A stretch of DNA of 64,000 nt, taken from the NCBI RefSeq assembly GCF_013307225.1, contig NZ_CP028942.1:1488001-1552000 (forward strand), in the 5' to 3' direction. Shown here in pieces: positions 39,039 to 49,017 of this stretch (its first letter is position 1; each line of letters begins with the position of its first letter). The position numbers and the translations under genes were made by a program. Source of the stretch: Polynucleobacter tropicus. GTDB taxonomy: Bacteria; Pseudomonadota; Gammaproteobacteria; Burkholderiales; Burkholderiaceae. The notes beneath the pieces are model-generated. The model saw only the letters and a list, made by a program, of their open reading frames with translations. It was not told the origin of the DNA and did not search any database.

Positions 39039-40216
39039 TGCAATCTCCCCATAATCAATACTGAAGCGCCGTGACGAGTGCCTAACGCACCTCCAATGCC
39101 AGATGCAAGTGCAAATTCTAGATTTGGAACTTGCACTGCTGGATGAGCTTCTCCACGCAACTGTCTAACTGCCTCTATAACCTTGGTCATACCGCCACGA
39201 TTTGCGGGATGGTTATTACAGAGACCGCCGCCGTCTGTATTGAATGCCAATATTCCTTTGCCAGAAATGAGTTGACCACCTTCAACAAACTTACCGCCCT
39301 CCCCTTTTTTACAAAACCCAAGATCTTCCAACTGAATCAATACGGTAATAGTGAAACTGTCATAAATAGACGCATAACGAATTTGCTCTGGGGTTAGCTT
39401 TGCTTCTTTAAATGCCAAAGGCGCAGCCCAAGCCAGACCAGAATAGGTCAAATCGACTTTGCCACCCATTTGACCCTTAGTTGTTTCTCCAGCACCCATC
39501 ATGGTGACCACTGGTTTCTTTAAGGTCTTAGCAATATCAGGGTGAACTACTACCAACGCGCCACCACTGTCAGTCACTACACAGCAATCTGCACGATGCA
39601 GTGGATCTGCAATCATCGGTGAATTCAACACATCATCCACCGTTAACACATCTTTCAAAGCGGCATTTGGATTGTGTTGTGCATGATGGGATGCCGCCAC
39701 CTTAATCCAAGCAAGTTGCTCACTCGTAGTGCCAAACTCATACATGTGACGCATCGCGCACATTGCATAGGTATTTAATGGCGCTGGAGAATAGGGTTTC
39801 TCAAAGGCAAAGTCAGGTGCACTCGCCCATTGGCTGCGCACCTGTGTGCCACTAGATCCCTCGGATTTTGGGCGTCCCGCCAAGGTAATGAGCGCTACTT
39901 TGCATTGACCAGCGGCGATAGCGCGAGCGGCATGATTAACGTGCGTTAAGTAAGATGATCCGCCAGTATCGGTAGAGTCAAGATAGGTTAATTTCTTTAA
40001 ACCCAGATAATCAGCCATTGATACAGGCCCCATTCCAGGCGCATCACCAGCACAGAAATATCCATCCACATCATCCAAAGTGAGGCCCGCGTCTTGCAAG
40101 GCACCCCGAGCAACTTCAGCATGTAACTGAGCCACCGTATGATCTGGCGCAACCCTTAGCGGGTGCTCATAAATGCCAGCTATGCAGGCATCATACTTAT
40201 TAGCAGCAAATGACAT
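39035..40216 (-). CDS. Thiolase-fold (SCP-x/PhlC-like) acyltransferase lacking the usual cysteines
   Basis: 393 residues with the thiolase fold of the SCP-x-like branch. Where normal thiolases have the nucleophile in CxSG, this protein reads DSTDTGGSSYL, with no cysteine; at the late CxGGG site it has SGIGGALG, again no cysteine. The NNHPANRGGM histidine motif is kept. So a classical Claisen or thiolysis mechanism is doubtful; the family includes catalysts and lipid-transfer-like members. It is coupled to a DUF35 gene and downstream of a CoA-transferase and a Bug receptor, suggesting a role in acyl-CoA catabolism of an unknown substrate. Confidence 0.85.
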   Translation of the reverse strand: MSFAANKYDACIAGIYEHPLRVAPDHTVAQLHAEVARGALQDAGLTLDDVDGYFCAGDAPGMGPVSMADYLGLKKLTYLDSTDTGGSSYLTHVNHAARAIAAGQCKVALITLAGRPKSEGSSGTQVRSQWASAPDFAFEKPYSPAPLNTYAMCAMRHMYEFGTTSEQLAWIKVAASHHAQHNPNAALKDVLTVDDVLNSPMIADPLHRADCCVVTDSGGALVVVHPDIAKTLKKPVVTMMGAGETTKGQMGGKVDLTYSGLAWAAPLAFKEAKLTPEQIRYASIYDSFTITVLIQLEDLGFCKKGEGGKFVEGGQLISGKGILAFNTDGGGLCNNHPANRGGMTKVIEAVRQLRGEAHPAVQVPNLEFALASGIGGALGTRHGASVLIMGRLQ

Positions 40217-40250
40217 GAATGTTTAATGCCTTTCTAAATCTTTTATTGAA

Positions 40251-41225
40251 TTAATCGATCGTAATTTGAGATTGCGCAATTAATTTACGCCACTTCTCAA
40301 TTTCAGCTTTAATGAAAGTGGAGAATTGTTCAGGCGTTCCCGGCATCGGATCGGCCCCCTGCGCAATGAGCTTATCCTTAAATTTTGGATCAGCCAGAAT
40401 ACCCTGCAGCTCTTTATTAATTCGATTGCGAATCTCTACCGGTAAATTTGCTGGCGCCACTAAACCATACCAAGTAGCCATGTCATAACCAGGAAGTCCA
40501 GATTCAGCTATCGTCGGAATGTTTGGTGCTGCCGCTGATCGTTTTGCAGTGGTGACACCAAGCGCTCTCAAGCTGCCTGACTTTACATGCGGCAAGCCGC
40601 TTGGCAAGTTTGGAAAACTCATATCAACCTGCCCTGAAATGACATCAGGCATAGCACTTCCCGTACCCTTATAGGGTACATGAATCATGTCGATCTTAGC
40701 CATCTTTTCAAACAACACTGCTGATAGATGGACAGATGTTCCGCTACCACTAGAGGCAAAAGTGAGCTTACCGGGATTTGCTTTTCCAGCCGCAATCAAT
40801 TCATTTACAGATTTATAAGGCGAATTTGCGGGAACGATGAGGATGTTTGGTGCCGAAAACACCCCACCAATCGCCGTGAAATCTTTTACAGGATCATAAG
40901 GAAGATTTTTATAGAGTGAAGCATTGACCGCATGTCCAATCGAAGGGAAATACAAAACATAACCATCCGGCGCTGAACGCGCAACATACTCAGCGGCGAT
41001 ATTTCCGTTTGCGCCTGCCTTGTTTTCAACAACGACTGGCTGACCCAGCCTCACCGAAAGCCCCTCTGCTAATGCTCGCCCAACTGTATCAGCGGAACCT
41101 CCAGGAGAAAATCCCACAATTAAATGAATTGGCTTACTTGGATATTCAGTTTTGTTCTGAGCGTATGCGATTCCTGCGAAAATCCCAGCAGCAATCAAAA
41201 ATACTATTTTGCTGTGCGCCCTCAT
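40251..41225 (-). CDS. Bug-family (TctC-like) solute-binding protein
   Basis: Periplasmic binding protein of the tripartite tricarboxylate transporter family, common and numerous in Burkholderiales. Signal peptide of about 22 residues, then YPSKPIHLIVGFSPGGSADT, the typical ligand-loop start, and the later conserved VPYKGTG and DMSFPNLPSG. 324 residues. The start ATG directly abuts the stop of the CoA-transferase B gene, so it is in the operon and its ligand is probably the acid activated by that enzyme. Confidence 0.92.
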   Translation of the reverse strand: MRAHSKIVFLIAAGIFAGIAYAQNKTEYPSKPIHLIVGFSPGGSADTVGRALAEGLSVRLGQPVVVENKAGANGNIAAEYVARSAPDGYVLYFPSIGHAVNASLYKNLPYDPVKDFTAIGGVFSAPNILIVPANSPYKSVNELIAAGKANPGKLTFASSGSGTSVHLSAVLFEKMAKIDMIHVPYKGTGSAMPDVISGQVDMSFPNLPSGLPHVKSGSLRALGVTTAKRSAAAPNIPTIAESGLPGYDMATWYGLVAPANLPVEIRNRINKELQGILADPKFKDKLIAQGADPMPGTPEQFSTFIKAEIEKWRKLIAQSQITID

Positions 41226-41891
41226 TTAGCGTGAAGACCCCTGAATCATTGGCACACCACTTAAGGCTTGTAGATCTTCAAAGCTGAGACCATCTACCCA
41301 ATCCACTGCAACAAGCCCTTCGGATGTAACGGCGATTGTTGCCAAATCGGTATAGACACAGTCAACAGCAGCCAAAGCAGTCAAAGGATAAGTGCACTCT
41401 TTAACAAATTTTGACTCACCGGATTTAGTGAGATGCTCCATCATGACAAATAATTTCTTTGCGCCCAAAGCTAAATCCATTGCCCCACCAACCGCTGGTA
41501 TAGCTTTTGGATCACTGGTGCGCCAATTTGCGATATCGCCTTTTACTGAGACCTGAAAGGCTCCCAATACGCAGATATCAATATGACCGCCGCGAATCAT
41601 CACAAAGGAGTCTGCGTGATGGCAGAGTGATGCGCCAGGCAACATGGTTACCGGCTGCTTACCAGCATTCACCAACTCTTCATCTATCTCATGATCTTTT
41701 GCAAGTGGGCCCATGCCAAGCAATCCATTCTCGGAGTGCAATAGGATCTCTTTATCTGAAGGTAGGTAATTAGAAATGGTCATCGGCTGTCCGATACCCA
41801 AGTTCACATGCGCGCCATCGGGAATATCTTGAACAATGCGCTTAGCAATGTCTGCTGTTGTGCGTTTTTGTACTTTAGAGAGGTCAATCAT
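41226..41891 (-). CDS. 3-oxoacid/3-oxoadipate CoA-transferase subunit B
   Basis: Beta subunit of a family I CoA-transferase. The catalytic glutamate lies in the SENGLLGMGP motif near residue 53; GGHIDICVLGAFQVS and GGAMDLALGAKK are conserved. 221 residues. Overlaps the A subunit by a few bases. Acetoacetate (ScoB/AtoA) and 3-oxoadipate (PcaJ) enzymes cannot be told apart here, and no pca genes are near, so no gene symbol is given. Confidence 0.92.
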   Translation of the reverse strand: MIDLSKVQKRTTADIAKRIVQDIPDGAHVNLGIGQPMTISNYLPSDKEILLHSENGLLGMGPLAKDHEIDEELVNAGKQPVTMLPGASLCHHADSFVMIRGGHIDICVLGAFQVSVKGDIANWRTSDPKAIPAVGGAMDLALGAKKLFVMMEHLTKSGESKFVKECTYPLTALAAVDCVYTDLATIAVTSEGLVAVDWVDGLSFEDLQALSGVPMIQGSSR

Positions 41892-42559
41892 AATTTACCC
41901 TCCACCAACACAATACGTTTTACAAAAATTCCAGGAGTGACGATCACTTCAGGATCTAGTTGACCCAATTCCACCACTTCATTGACTTGCGCAATCGTGC
42001 AGCGCGCAGCCGTTGCCATAATGGGTCCAAAGTTACGGCCAGTTCGGTGATAAGTAAGATTACCCCAACGATCACCTTTATCGGCCTTGATGAGCGCATA
42101 GTCCGCTTTTATCGCCGTTTCAAAAATATGATCAAAGCCATCGATAACGCGCGTATCTTTTCCTTTAGCCAACTCTGTGCCAAAACCGGTGGGCGTATAA
42201 AAGCCGCCAATACCAGCGCCACCAGCACGGATACGCTCAGCCAGGGTGCCTTGCGGAACTAACTCCAGCTCAATTTTTCCATCGCGATACAGATCATCGA
42301 ATGCACCTGATTCTGGCTGACGAGGAAATGAGCAAACTACTTTTTTAACCTGGCCATTACCAATTAACTTGGCAATACCGATTCCTGAATTTCCAGCATT
42401 GTTACTGATGATGGTGAGATTTTTTGCACCCTGCTCTGCCAAGGCATCCAATAAATAAATTGGCAGGCCAGCGCCACCAAAACCTGAAACCAAAATGGTT
42501 GAGCCATCAGATATATCCTGGACGGCTTGCGCCACACCAGGAATAATTTTGTTTATCAC
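41888..42559 (-). CDS. 3-oxoacid/3-oxoadipate CoA-transferase subunit A
   Basis: Alpha subunit: GFGGAGLPIYLLDAL at the CoA-binding loop, then SNNAGNSGIGIAKL and GGFYTPTGFGT, all conserved in the family. 223 residues from a GTG with GGAGACAA upstream. First gene of the operon (A, B, Bug, thiolase-like, DUF35). Transfers CoA from succinyl-CoA to a 3-oxo acid. Confidence 0.92.
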   Translation of the reverse strand: MINKIIPGVAQAVQDISDGSTILVSGFGGAGLPIYLLDALAEQGAKNLTIISNNAGNSGIGIAKLIGNGQVKKVVCSFPRQPESGAFDDLYRDGKIELELVPQGTLAERIRAGGAGIGGFYTPTGFGTELAKGKDTRVIDGFDHIFETAIKADYALIKADKGDRWGNLTYHRTGRNFGPIMATAARCTIAQVNEVVELGQLDPEVIVTPGIFVKRIVLVEGKL

Positions 42560-42624
42560 TACTTGTCTCCATCTATTTTTATTATGGGTGCTGCTTTTCA
42601 GCTTTGCGCTGATTTTCTATTAAT

Positions 42625-43065
42625 TTAATACATTTGCGAGATCGCATCCCGAATAATGGCAGGCAGCTTCTTGGCAAGCGCTCTTCTAGACTCAAGCGCC
42701 GTTTTTGAACCTTCTCTCACCTTGGCAGACCAGGGTGAACCTGGGAAATATGCATCATCCTGATATCGAGGAATCACATGCCAATGAATATGGGGAACCA
42801 TATTACCCAAGGTGGCGAGATTGACTTTATGCGGCTCCATTACCTCACGAATAACCTCTTCAACAGCAAACACTAGAGACATGATGTGCTCACGCTCGCC
42901 ATAAGTAAGATCAGACATCTCGGGTACATGACGATTCCAGATTACCCGGCAAAATCCCGGCAAATCTGGATCATTCACCATAATCACTCGGCAGTCGTCA
43001 CCACGCCAAATTAACTCGCCCTCCTCGGGCTTGAGCTCATCCTTACAAAGTGTGCAATTGGTCAT
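42625..43065 (-). CDS. HIT family hydrolase
   Basis: Histidine-triad nucleotide hydrolase/transferase of 146 residues. The triad is HIHWHVIPRY (H-x-H-x-H). An N-terminal CTLC with WRGDDCRV may bind a metal. It lies between aceA and the CoA-transferase operon on the same strand; gaps and a hairpin suggest an independent transcript. Substrate unknown. Confidence 0.9.
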   Translation of the reverse strand: MTNCTLCKDELKPEEGELIWRGDDCRVIMVNDPDLPGFCRVIWNRHVPEMSDLTYGEREHIMSLVFAVEEVIREVMEPHKVNLATLGNMVPHIHWHVIPRYQDDAYFPGSPWSAKVREGSKTALESRRALAKKLPAIIRDAISQMY

Positions 43066-43085
43066 GCAATGAATGTATACGAAAA

Positions 43086-43124
43086 CGGCATCTAAGTCAC
43101 CTTTGTGGGGTAATTTAGATGCCG
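43086..43124 (-). terminator. Probable terminator of aceA
   Basis: CGGCATCTAA and TTAGATGCCG form a 10-base stem with a 19-base loop; on the minus strand it is followed by TTTTC. A second dyad (GCAGTAA / TTACTGC, 43127-43145) sits nearer the aceA stop. The first is 45 bases downstream of aceA. The long loop lowers confidence. Confidence 0.5.
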
Positions 43125-43168
43125 CGGCAGTAAGGGTGTTACTGCTACTACAGACTACTTAGGGATTC

Positions 43169-44467
43169 TTAGTGGAACTGCTCTTCTTCAGTAGAACCAG
43201 TCAACGCTGTAACAGATGACTTGCCACCCTGAATAACAGTTGTTACATCATCAAAGTAACCTGTGCCAACTTCTTGCTGGTGTGACACGAAAGTGTAACC
43301 ACGATCACGCGCAGCAAATTCTGGCTCCTGTACTTTCTCAACATAAGCAGTCATACCACGCTTAGAGTAGTCTTGCGCCAAGTCGTACATGTTGTACCAC
43401 ATGGAGTGAATACCAGCGAGAGTAATGAACTGATACTTGTAGCCCATCGCGCCCAACTCACGTTGGAATTTCGCAATCGTTGCATCGTCCAAGTTTTTCT
43501 TCCAGTTAAAAGATGGTGAGCAGTTGTATGCCAACATCTTGCCCGGGAACTTAGCGCGAATCGCTTCAGCAAACTGACGCGCAAAATCCAAATCAGGTGT
43601 GCCAGTTTCACACCAAACCATATCAGCGTATTCAGCGTAAGCCAAACCACGTGAAATTGCCTGATCCAAACCTTTGCGAGTCTTGTAGAAACCTTCTGCG
43701 GTGCGCTCACCAGTTAAGAATGGCTTGTCGTTTTCATCGTAGTCAGAGGTCAACAAGTCAGCAGCTTCAGCATCAGTGCGAGCCAAGATAATAGTTGGCA
43801 CGCCCATTACGTCAGCAGCCAAACGGGCTGCGATCAACTTCTGTACAGACTCACCAGTTGGCAACAATACCTTACCGCCCAAGTGGCCACACTTCTTAAC
43901 AGAAGAAAGTTGGTCTTCAAAGTGAACGCCAGCAGCGCCTTGTTTGATCAATGCTTTAGCCAATTCAAATGCATTCAATACACCACCGAAACCAGCTTCA
44001 GCATCAGCAACGATTGGCGCATAGTAGTCGATATAACCTGCATCGCCAGGGCCAATACCTTTAGCAGTTTGAATTTCATCAGCACGTTGGAATGAGTTGT
44101 TAATACGCTCAACCATCTTTGGAACAGAATCAACTGGATACAAAGATTGATCTGGGTACATTGCTGCATATGAGTTACCGTCAGCAGCTACTTGCCAACC
44201 AGACAAATAGATTGCTTGAATGCCAGCTTTAACCTGTTGCATTGCTTGACCACCAGTCAATGCACCTAAGCAATTTACATATGCTTCGTTATTAACGAGA
44301 TCCCATAATTTTTCAGCGCCATGCTTTGCCAATGTGTGCTCAATCATTAATGAGCCGCGAAGACGTACAACATCCTCCGCTGTGTAGCCGCGCTTAATAC
44401 CTTTCCAACGTGGATTGGTATCCCAATCCTTCTGAATTGCTGCGATTTCAGCTTTGCGATCTGCCAT
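43169..44467 (-). CDS. aceA: Isocitrate lyase
   Basis: First enzyme of the glyoxylate bypass: cleaves isocitrate to glyoxylate and succinate. The catalytic [11 protein letters not shown] motif is present, along with [11 protein letters not shown]. 432 residues, the short bacterial type. With ActP it supports growth on acetate or fatty acids. Malate synthase is not in this window. The upstream 304-base region should contain its promoter. Confidence 0.97.
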   Translation of the reverse strand: MADRKAEIAAIQKDWDTNPRWKGIKRGYTAEDVVRLRGSLMIEHTLAKHGAEKLWDLVNNEAYVNCLGALTGGQAMQQVKAGIQAIYLSGWQVAADGNSYAAMYPDQSLYPVDSVPKMVERINNSFQRADEIQTAKGIGPGDAGYIDYYAPIVADAEAGFGGVLNAFELAKALIKQGAAGVHFEDQLSSVKKCGHLGGKVLLPTGESVQKLIAARLAADVMGVPTIILARTDAEAADLLTSDYDENDKPFLTGERTAEGFYKTRKGLDQAISRGLAYAEYADMVWCETGTPDLDFARQFAEAIRAKFPGKMLAYNCSPSFNWKKNLDDATIAKFQRELGAMGYKYQFITLAGIHSMWYNMYDLAQDYSKRGMTAYVEKVQEPEFAARDRGYTFVSHQQEVGTGYFDDVTTVIQGGKSSVTALTGSTEEEQFH

Positions 44468-44771
44468 GTTTTTCTCCCTAAGTTAAACAAGTAATTCAAA
44501 AATTCGAAGAGCTTTAAGAACTGATTTAAGTCTTATGTCTTATATAAGAGTTTAGAGGGATATAAAAAGCAGACAAGATCTATTTCAATCTTTTTTGAAA
44601 ATATTTAACCTATAATTTTCAGTTACTTAGGAATATTTTTTTATAATGCGGAATGTATACCCGCTCTGCGAAATCAGAATGGTGGCGCTATGCTGCAGTG
44701 CATTTTATGCAGTGTAATGAAGTTTCATATTATGAAAATATGGACGCCCTGCGCTAACCTCCATGAAGTAT
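44468..44771. other. Non-coding region upstream of aceA
   Basis: No credible gene. The half next to aceA is A/T rich and contains CTTATATAAG (a palindrome with a possible -10 box for minus-strand aceA). Further away are TTTCATA T TATGAAA (44723-44737), a perfect 15-base palindrome, and imperfect repeats of TGCAGTGCA/ATGCAGTG. These are candidate regulator sites for acetate-responsive control, unproven. Confidence 0.5.
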
Positions 44772-46004
44772 TTAAGCGGGCTTATGAGAAGTTGATGAAA
44801 CTTTAAATACGGTTGGAATAATCATCAACTGGAATAGCGCAATACCAATGAAGAGCGCTTTTGGTAATCCGGCATCCATAAAGAAGCCGAACACGAACGG
44901 CCCAACAGCCGCACCCAAATCAATTCCTGAATACACGATGCCGTAAACCCGCCCAGCAACACCTTTTGGTGTTGCCAATTTCACCAACAAGTCTCTTGAA
45001 GGAGCAACAACACCATAACCAAACCCCAAAGTGCAAAAAGCAATTGGGATAATTTGCATAGGAATTAAACCTGTAGCCAAAAGCAAGCAAATGACGATGG
45101 TGATGGATAGAAAGCTCGACACTATTCGCTCGGGGGTATACAGCTTCGCAGCCAGATACCCACCCACCAAAACACCTGCTGCACTACCAAGCGCCAAAAG
45201 CGTTAAGTAATAATTTCCGACGTTAACAGGTAAGTCATAAATCTTGAAAAGCGCACTGGGCGAAAATGATTGCAGGCTTGAAGTAGAGGCCATGCTAAAG
45301 AAAAAGAATATCCAGCACAACCAAACCGCTTTTAATCTTAAGAATGCAAACGTTCCTTCTGTAGTTGCCCCAGATTTACTAGATGAATTACTTTCTTGAA
45401 CACTTTCATGACGCTCTTTAACGTTATCAATCAGTTGACTCTTATTCATCCAAAGAATTAATAGAATCATTGCCTCCAATAAAGCTGCCGATAAGAAAGC
45501 GATGCGCCAATCTGAAATCTGCGCAATTCCCACCATAAATGCCGGCGCTGCGGCCCAGCCTAGGTAACCTGTTACACCATGCATAGAGTAGGCATAAGGC
45601 AAATTTGGCGGGGAGATTTTGTGATTAATGAGTGTGTAATCAACCGGATGAAATATACCGTTACCACACCCCGCAATCACCGCGCCCATCACCAACATCC
45701 AATATCCATTGCTTTGAGAATAAGTAAGGGCAGCCAAAGCTAGTAGGCCCACCCCCGCAAAGAGAATGGGTCTCGCACCAATGCGATCAACCAAAAATCC
45801 AGAAGATGCCTGCACTACGCAAGAAACTACAAAGAAGACGGACATTAATAGTCCAAGCTCAGCGTAATTGAGTGCGAATTCATTCTTCAACCACGGAAAC
45901 ATTGGCGGAAGAATCAGGTGAAAAAAATGGGAGCTGCCGTGCGCTAGGCTAATAAGACCAATAACCCGGACATCACTGGCACGCCTACTAAGCGCAACAG
46001 TCAT
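44772..46004 (-). CDS. Major facilitator superfamily transporter
   Basis: 410 residues with about twelve membrane segments and the loop 2-3 motif GFLVDRIGARPILFAG (MFS signature A). A charged central loop of about 50 residues divides the two halves. Substrate cannot be read from sequence. It stands 48 bases downstream of clpB on the same strand; a shared transcript is possible but a functional link is unlikely. Confidence 0.85.
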   Translation of the reverse strand: MTVALSRRASDVRVIGLISLAHGSSHFFHLILPPMFPWLKNEFALNYAELGLLMSVFFVVSCVVQASSGFLVDRIGARPILFAGVGLLALAALTYSQSNGYWMLVMGAVIAGCGNGIFHPVDYTLINHKISPPNLPYAYSMHGVTGYLGWAAAPAFMVGIAQISDWRIAFLSAALLEAMILLILWMNKSQLIDNVKERHESVQESNSSSKSGATTEGTFAFLRLKAVWLCWIFFFFSMASTSSLQSFSPSALFKIYDLPVNVGNYYLTLLALGSAAGVLVGGYLAAKLYTPERIVSSFLSITIVICLLLATGLIPMQIIPIAFCTLGFGYGVVAPSRDLLVKLATPKGVAGRVYGIVYSGIDLGAAVGPFVFGFFMDAGLPKALFIGIALFQLMIIPTVFKVSSTSHKPA

Positions 46005-46052
46005 GTACCGAGTGTACTAGCGCAGGATGATTCCTGCAAAAACTACCGAGGT

Positions 46053-48656
46053 TTAATGTACTTGGCGGGTAAAGCTGAACTCGCCATTCTTATCCACATC
46101 TACTGGCACAACATCCTTAGGACCAAACTTGCCCTCCAGAATCATCTTGGAAACAGGGTTCTCAATGTGTTGCTGGATGGCGCGTTTTAATGGACGCGCA
46201 CCGAAGATCGGATCAAAACCAACCTCAGCAAGCTTGCTTAAAGCGGCATCGCTTACCTCAAGTTGCATATCGACCCTCGCCAATCGTTCTGACAAGTTCT
46301 TCAACAGGATCTTGGCAATATTAGAAATATTGTCTTTATCCAAACCATGGAAGACCACAATCTCATCAATACGGTTTAAGAATTCAGGGCGGAAATGATT
46401 CTTCAACTCCTCGAAAACTGCTTCCTTGATTTCGGCCTGCTTCTTATCCGCCATGGATTGAATTAGCTGCGAGCCAATATTGCTGGTCATCACAATGACA
46501 GTGTTCTTGAAGTCTACAGTGCGACCCTGACCATCAGTCAGGCGACCATCATCAAGCACTTGTAACAGTACGTTAAAGACATCTGGATGCGCTTTCTCGA
46601 TCTCATCAAATAAGATCACGCTATAAGGATGACGACGCACTTGCTCAGTCAAATAACCACCTTCTTCGTAACCAACATAACCAGGAGGCGCGCCAATCAA
46701 ACGAGCAACACTATGCTTCTCCATAAATTCACTCATGTCGATACGAATCAAATGGTCTTCACTGTCAAAGAGAAATCCAGCCAATGCCTTGCAAAGCTCA
46801 GTCTTGCCAACACCCGTTGGTCCCAAGAACAAGAAAGATCCATAAGGACGGTTCTCTTCTGCCAAACCAGCACGGGAACGACGAATTGCATCAGACACAG
46901 CGCGAATCGCTTCATCTTGACCAACCACACGCTTGTGCAATAGCTCTTCCATCTTGAGCAGCTTGTCACGCTCGCCTTGCATCATCTTTGATACAGGAAT
47001 ACCTGTCGCACGAGAAACCACTTCCGCAATTTCTTCTGCGCCAACCTGTGTGCGAAGTAGCTTATTCTTCACTACACCATCCTTATCACCCTTTGCTTCA
47101 GCGGCAGCGGCTGACTTCAGCTTTGCTTCGAGCTCAGGCAATTTACCGTATTGCAATTCAGCAACCTTCTCGAGCTTGCCTTCACGTTGTAATTTCGCAA
47201 TCTCAGCGCGTGTCTTCTCAATCTCTTCTTTCAAATGAGCAGCACCCAGTACCGCACCCTTTTCAGCCTTCCAGATTTCTTCTAAATCGGCATATTCAGC
47301 ACCAAGGCGCTTAATCTCATCCTCAATCAAAGCTAGACGCTTCTGAGAAGCCTCGTCTTTCTCCTTCTTCACAGCCTCACGCTCAATCTTGAGCTGAATT
47401 AAACGGCGATCTAACTTGTCCATGACTTCAGGCTTGGAATCAATCTCCATGCGAATGCGTGAACCCGCCTCATCGATCAAATCGATTGCCTTATCTGGCA
47501 AGAAACGGTCAGTGATGTAACGGTGAGATAACTCAGCCGCAGCAACGATTGCTGGATCAGTAATTTCAATGCCATGGTGAAGCTCATAGCGCTCTTGTAA
47601 ACCGCGCAAGATAGCGATAGTTGCCTCAACACTGGGTTCTTCTACCATGACCTTTTGGAAGCGACGCTCTAATGCAGGATCTTTTTCGATGTACTTACGA
47701 TATTCATCCAGGGTGGTTGCGCCAATGCAATGCAATTCGCCACGAGCTAAAGCAGGCTTAAGCATATTGCCAGCATCCATTGCGCCGTCACTCTTGCCCG
47801 CGCCAACCATCGTATGGATCTCATCGATAAAGATGATAGTCTGACCTTCATCTTTAGCTACATCGCTTAGAACTGCTTTTAGGCGCTCTTCAAATTCGCC
47901 ACGATACTTCGCGCCCGCCAAAAGCAAAGCCATATCCAACACCAAAACACGCTTGTCTTTTAGTGTCTCAGGCACTTCGCCGTTCACAATGCGTTGTGCC
48001 AAGCCTTCCACAATCGCAGTTTTACCTACACCTGGCTCACCAATCAAAACAGGATTATTTTTACCGCGTCTTTGCAAAATCTGAATGGTGCGGCGAATTT
48101 CATCGTCACGACCAATCACGGGATCAAGCTTGCCCATACGAGCACGCTCAGTTAGATCCACGGTATATTTTTTCAAGGCCTCGCGTTGACCTTCAGCATC
48201 TGCACTATTCACTGACTCTCCTCCGCGGACTAAATCAATCGCCGCCTCAAGTGATTTACGATTTAAACCATTCTCACGAGCTACTTTACCGAGCTCGCCT
48301 TTATCATCTGCCACCACTAGCAAAAATAATTCGCCAGCAATGAACTGATCATTGCGTTTGTTTGCCTCTTTTTCACATAAGTTGAGCCAATTAGCGAGAT
48401 CGCGCCCTACTTGAACCTCACCACTAGTGCCCTGCACTTCTGGCAAGTTATTGATGATCTTTTCTACGCCTTTTTCCAGACCAGCAATATTGACCCCAGC
48501 ACGAGTTAATAAACTCTTGGCAGCGCCATCTGAGTCCCGCAACATTGCCAGCAACAAATGAGCTGGCTCGATATATTGATTGTCTTTAGCTAAAGCTATG
48601 CTCTGAGCCTCGCTCAAAGCCTGTTGAAATTTGGTTGTTAATTTATCAATTCTCAT
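46053..48656 (-). CDS. clpB: ATP-dependent disaggregase ClpB
   Basis: Heat-shock AAA+ protein that rescues aggregated proteins with DnaK. N domain, first ATPase domain ([15 protein letters not shown]), the long coiled-coil middle domain (about residues 410-520), and second ATPase domain ([15 protein letters not shown]). 867 residues. A sigma-32 promoter sits just upstream, in line with heat-shock induction. Confidence 0.97.
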   Translation of the reverse strand: MRIDKLTTKFQQALSEAQSIALAKDNQYIEPAHLLLAMLRDSDGAAKSLLTRAGVNIAGLEKGVEKIINNLPEVQGTSGEVQVGRDLANWLNLCEKEANKRNDQFIAGELFLLVVADDKGELGKVARENGLNRKSLEAAIDLVRGGESVNSADAEGQREALKKYTVDLTERARMGKLDPVIGRDDEIRRTIQILQRRGKNNPVLIGEPGVGKTAIVEGLAQRIVNGEVPETLKDKRVLVLDMALLLAGAKYRGEFEERLKAVLSDVAKDEGQTIIFIDEIHTMVGAGKSDGAMDAGNMLKPALARGELHCIGATTLDEYRKYIEKDPALERRFQKVMVEEPSVEATIAILRGLQERYELHHGIEITDPAIVAAAELSHRYITDRFLPDKAIDLIDEAGSRIRMEIDSKPEVMDKLDRRLIQLKIEREAVKKEKDEASQKRLALIEDEIKRLGAEYADLEEIWKAEKGAVLGAAHLKEEIEKTRAEIAKLQREGKLEKVAELQYGKLPELEAKLKSAAAAEAKGDKDGVVKNKLLRTQVGAEEIAEVVSRATGIPVSKMMQGERDKLLKMEELLHKRVVGQDEAIRAVSDAIRRSRAGLAEENRPYGSFLFLGPTGVGKTELCKALAGFLFDSEDHLIRIDMSEFMEKHSVARLIGAPPGYVGYEEGGYLTEQVRRHPYSVILFDEIEKAHPDVFNVLLQVLDDGRLTDGQGRTVDFKNTVIVMTSNIGSQLIQSMADKKQAEIKEAVFEELKNHFRPEFLNRIDEIVVFHGLDKDNISNIAKILLKNLSERLARVDMQLEVSDAALSKLAEVGFDPIFGARPLKRAIQQHIENPVSKMILEGKFGPKDVVPVDVDKNGEFSFTRQVH

Positions 48657-48696
48657 TTTTATTGCCTCATGTATTCCATGTATTTATATCTATAGA

Positions 48697-48724
48697 ATAT
48701 AAGGACTATATTGCGAATTTCAAG
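48697..48724 (-). promoter_or_regulatory. Sigma-32 heat-shock promoter of clpB
   Basis: On the minus strand CTTGAAA (48724-48718), an exact match to the -35 consensus, is followed after 13 bases by CCTTATAT (48704-48697), 6 of 8 matches to CCCCATNT. It is about 40 bases before the clpB ATG. Confidence 0.85.
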
Positions 48725-48762
48725 GCTTCTTAAAGCACTTTTTACCCAAATTTAGCCTCAAA

Positions 48763-49017
48763 TTGACCTGGTTTGTTTACCTCCTCGAGTGCTCTGATGG
48801 CAGCTACTATGCTGGGATCACCAATCGTCTCGAACATCGCATCAATGCTCACAACTCAGGGCAAGGCGCACGCTATACCCGATCTCGCGGGCCAGTGAAA
48901 TTATTAGCAACCCAAGAGCATCCGGATCGATCTGCAGCCTCTAAGGCTGAGGCGCAACTTAAACGTCTTGCTCGGTCTCAAAAATTGGCATTCTTTCAAC
49001 CCGATGATGAGCTTTAA
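48763..49017 (+). CDS. GIY-YIG nuclease family protein (YhbQ/UPF0213-like)
   Basis: Small GIY-YIG domain protein of 84 residues: FVYLLECSDGSYYAGIT (the GIY-YIG motifs appear as VYLLE and YAGIT) and GARYTRSRGPVKL. The start is a TTG at 48763, the only in-frame start before the conserved domain, with no clear SD. It is divergent from clpB and ends exactly where the convergent membrane protein gene ends. A cellular substrate is not known from sequence. Confidence 0.88.
   Translation: MTWFVYLLECSDGSYYAGITNRLEHRINAHNSGQGARYTRSRGPVKLLATQEHPDRSAASKAEAQLKRLARSQKLAFFQPDDEL

Noticed and set aside
44690-44806. A 38-codon plus-strand ORF upstream of aceA
   Set aside because: No SD, runs into the MFS gene antisense, and has no recognisable features.
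46022-46037. GCAGGA/TCCTGC hairpin between clpB and the MFS gene as a terminator
   Set aside because: For minus-strand transcription the T run comes before the hairpin, not after it; short stem.
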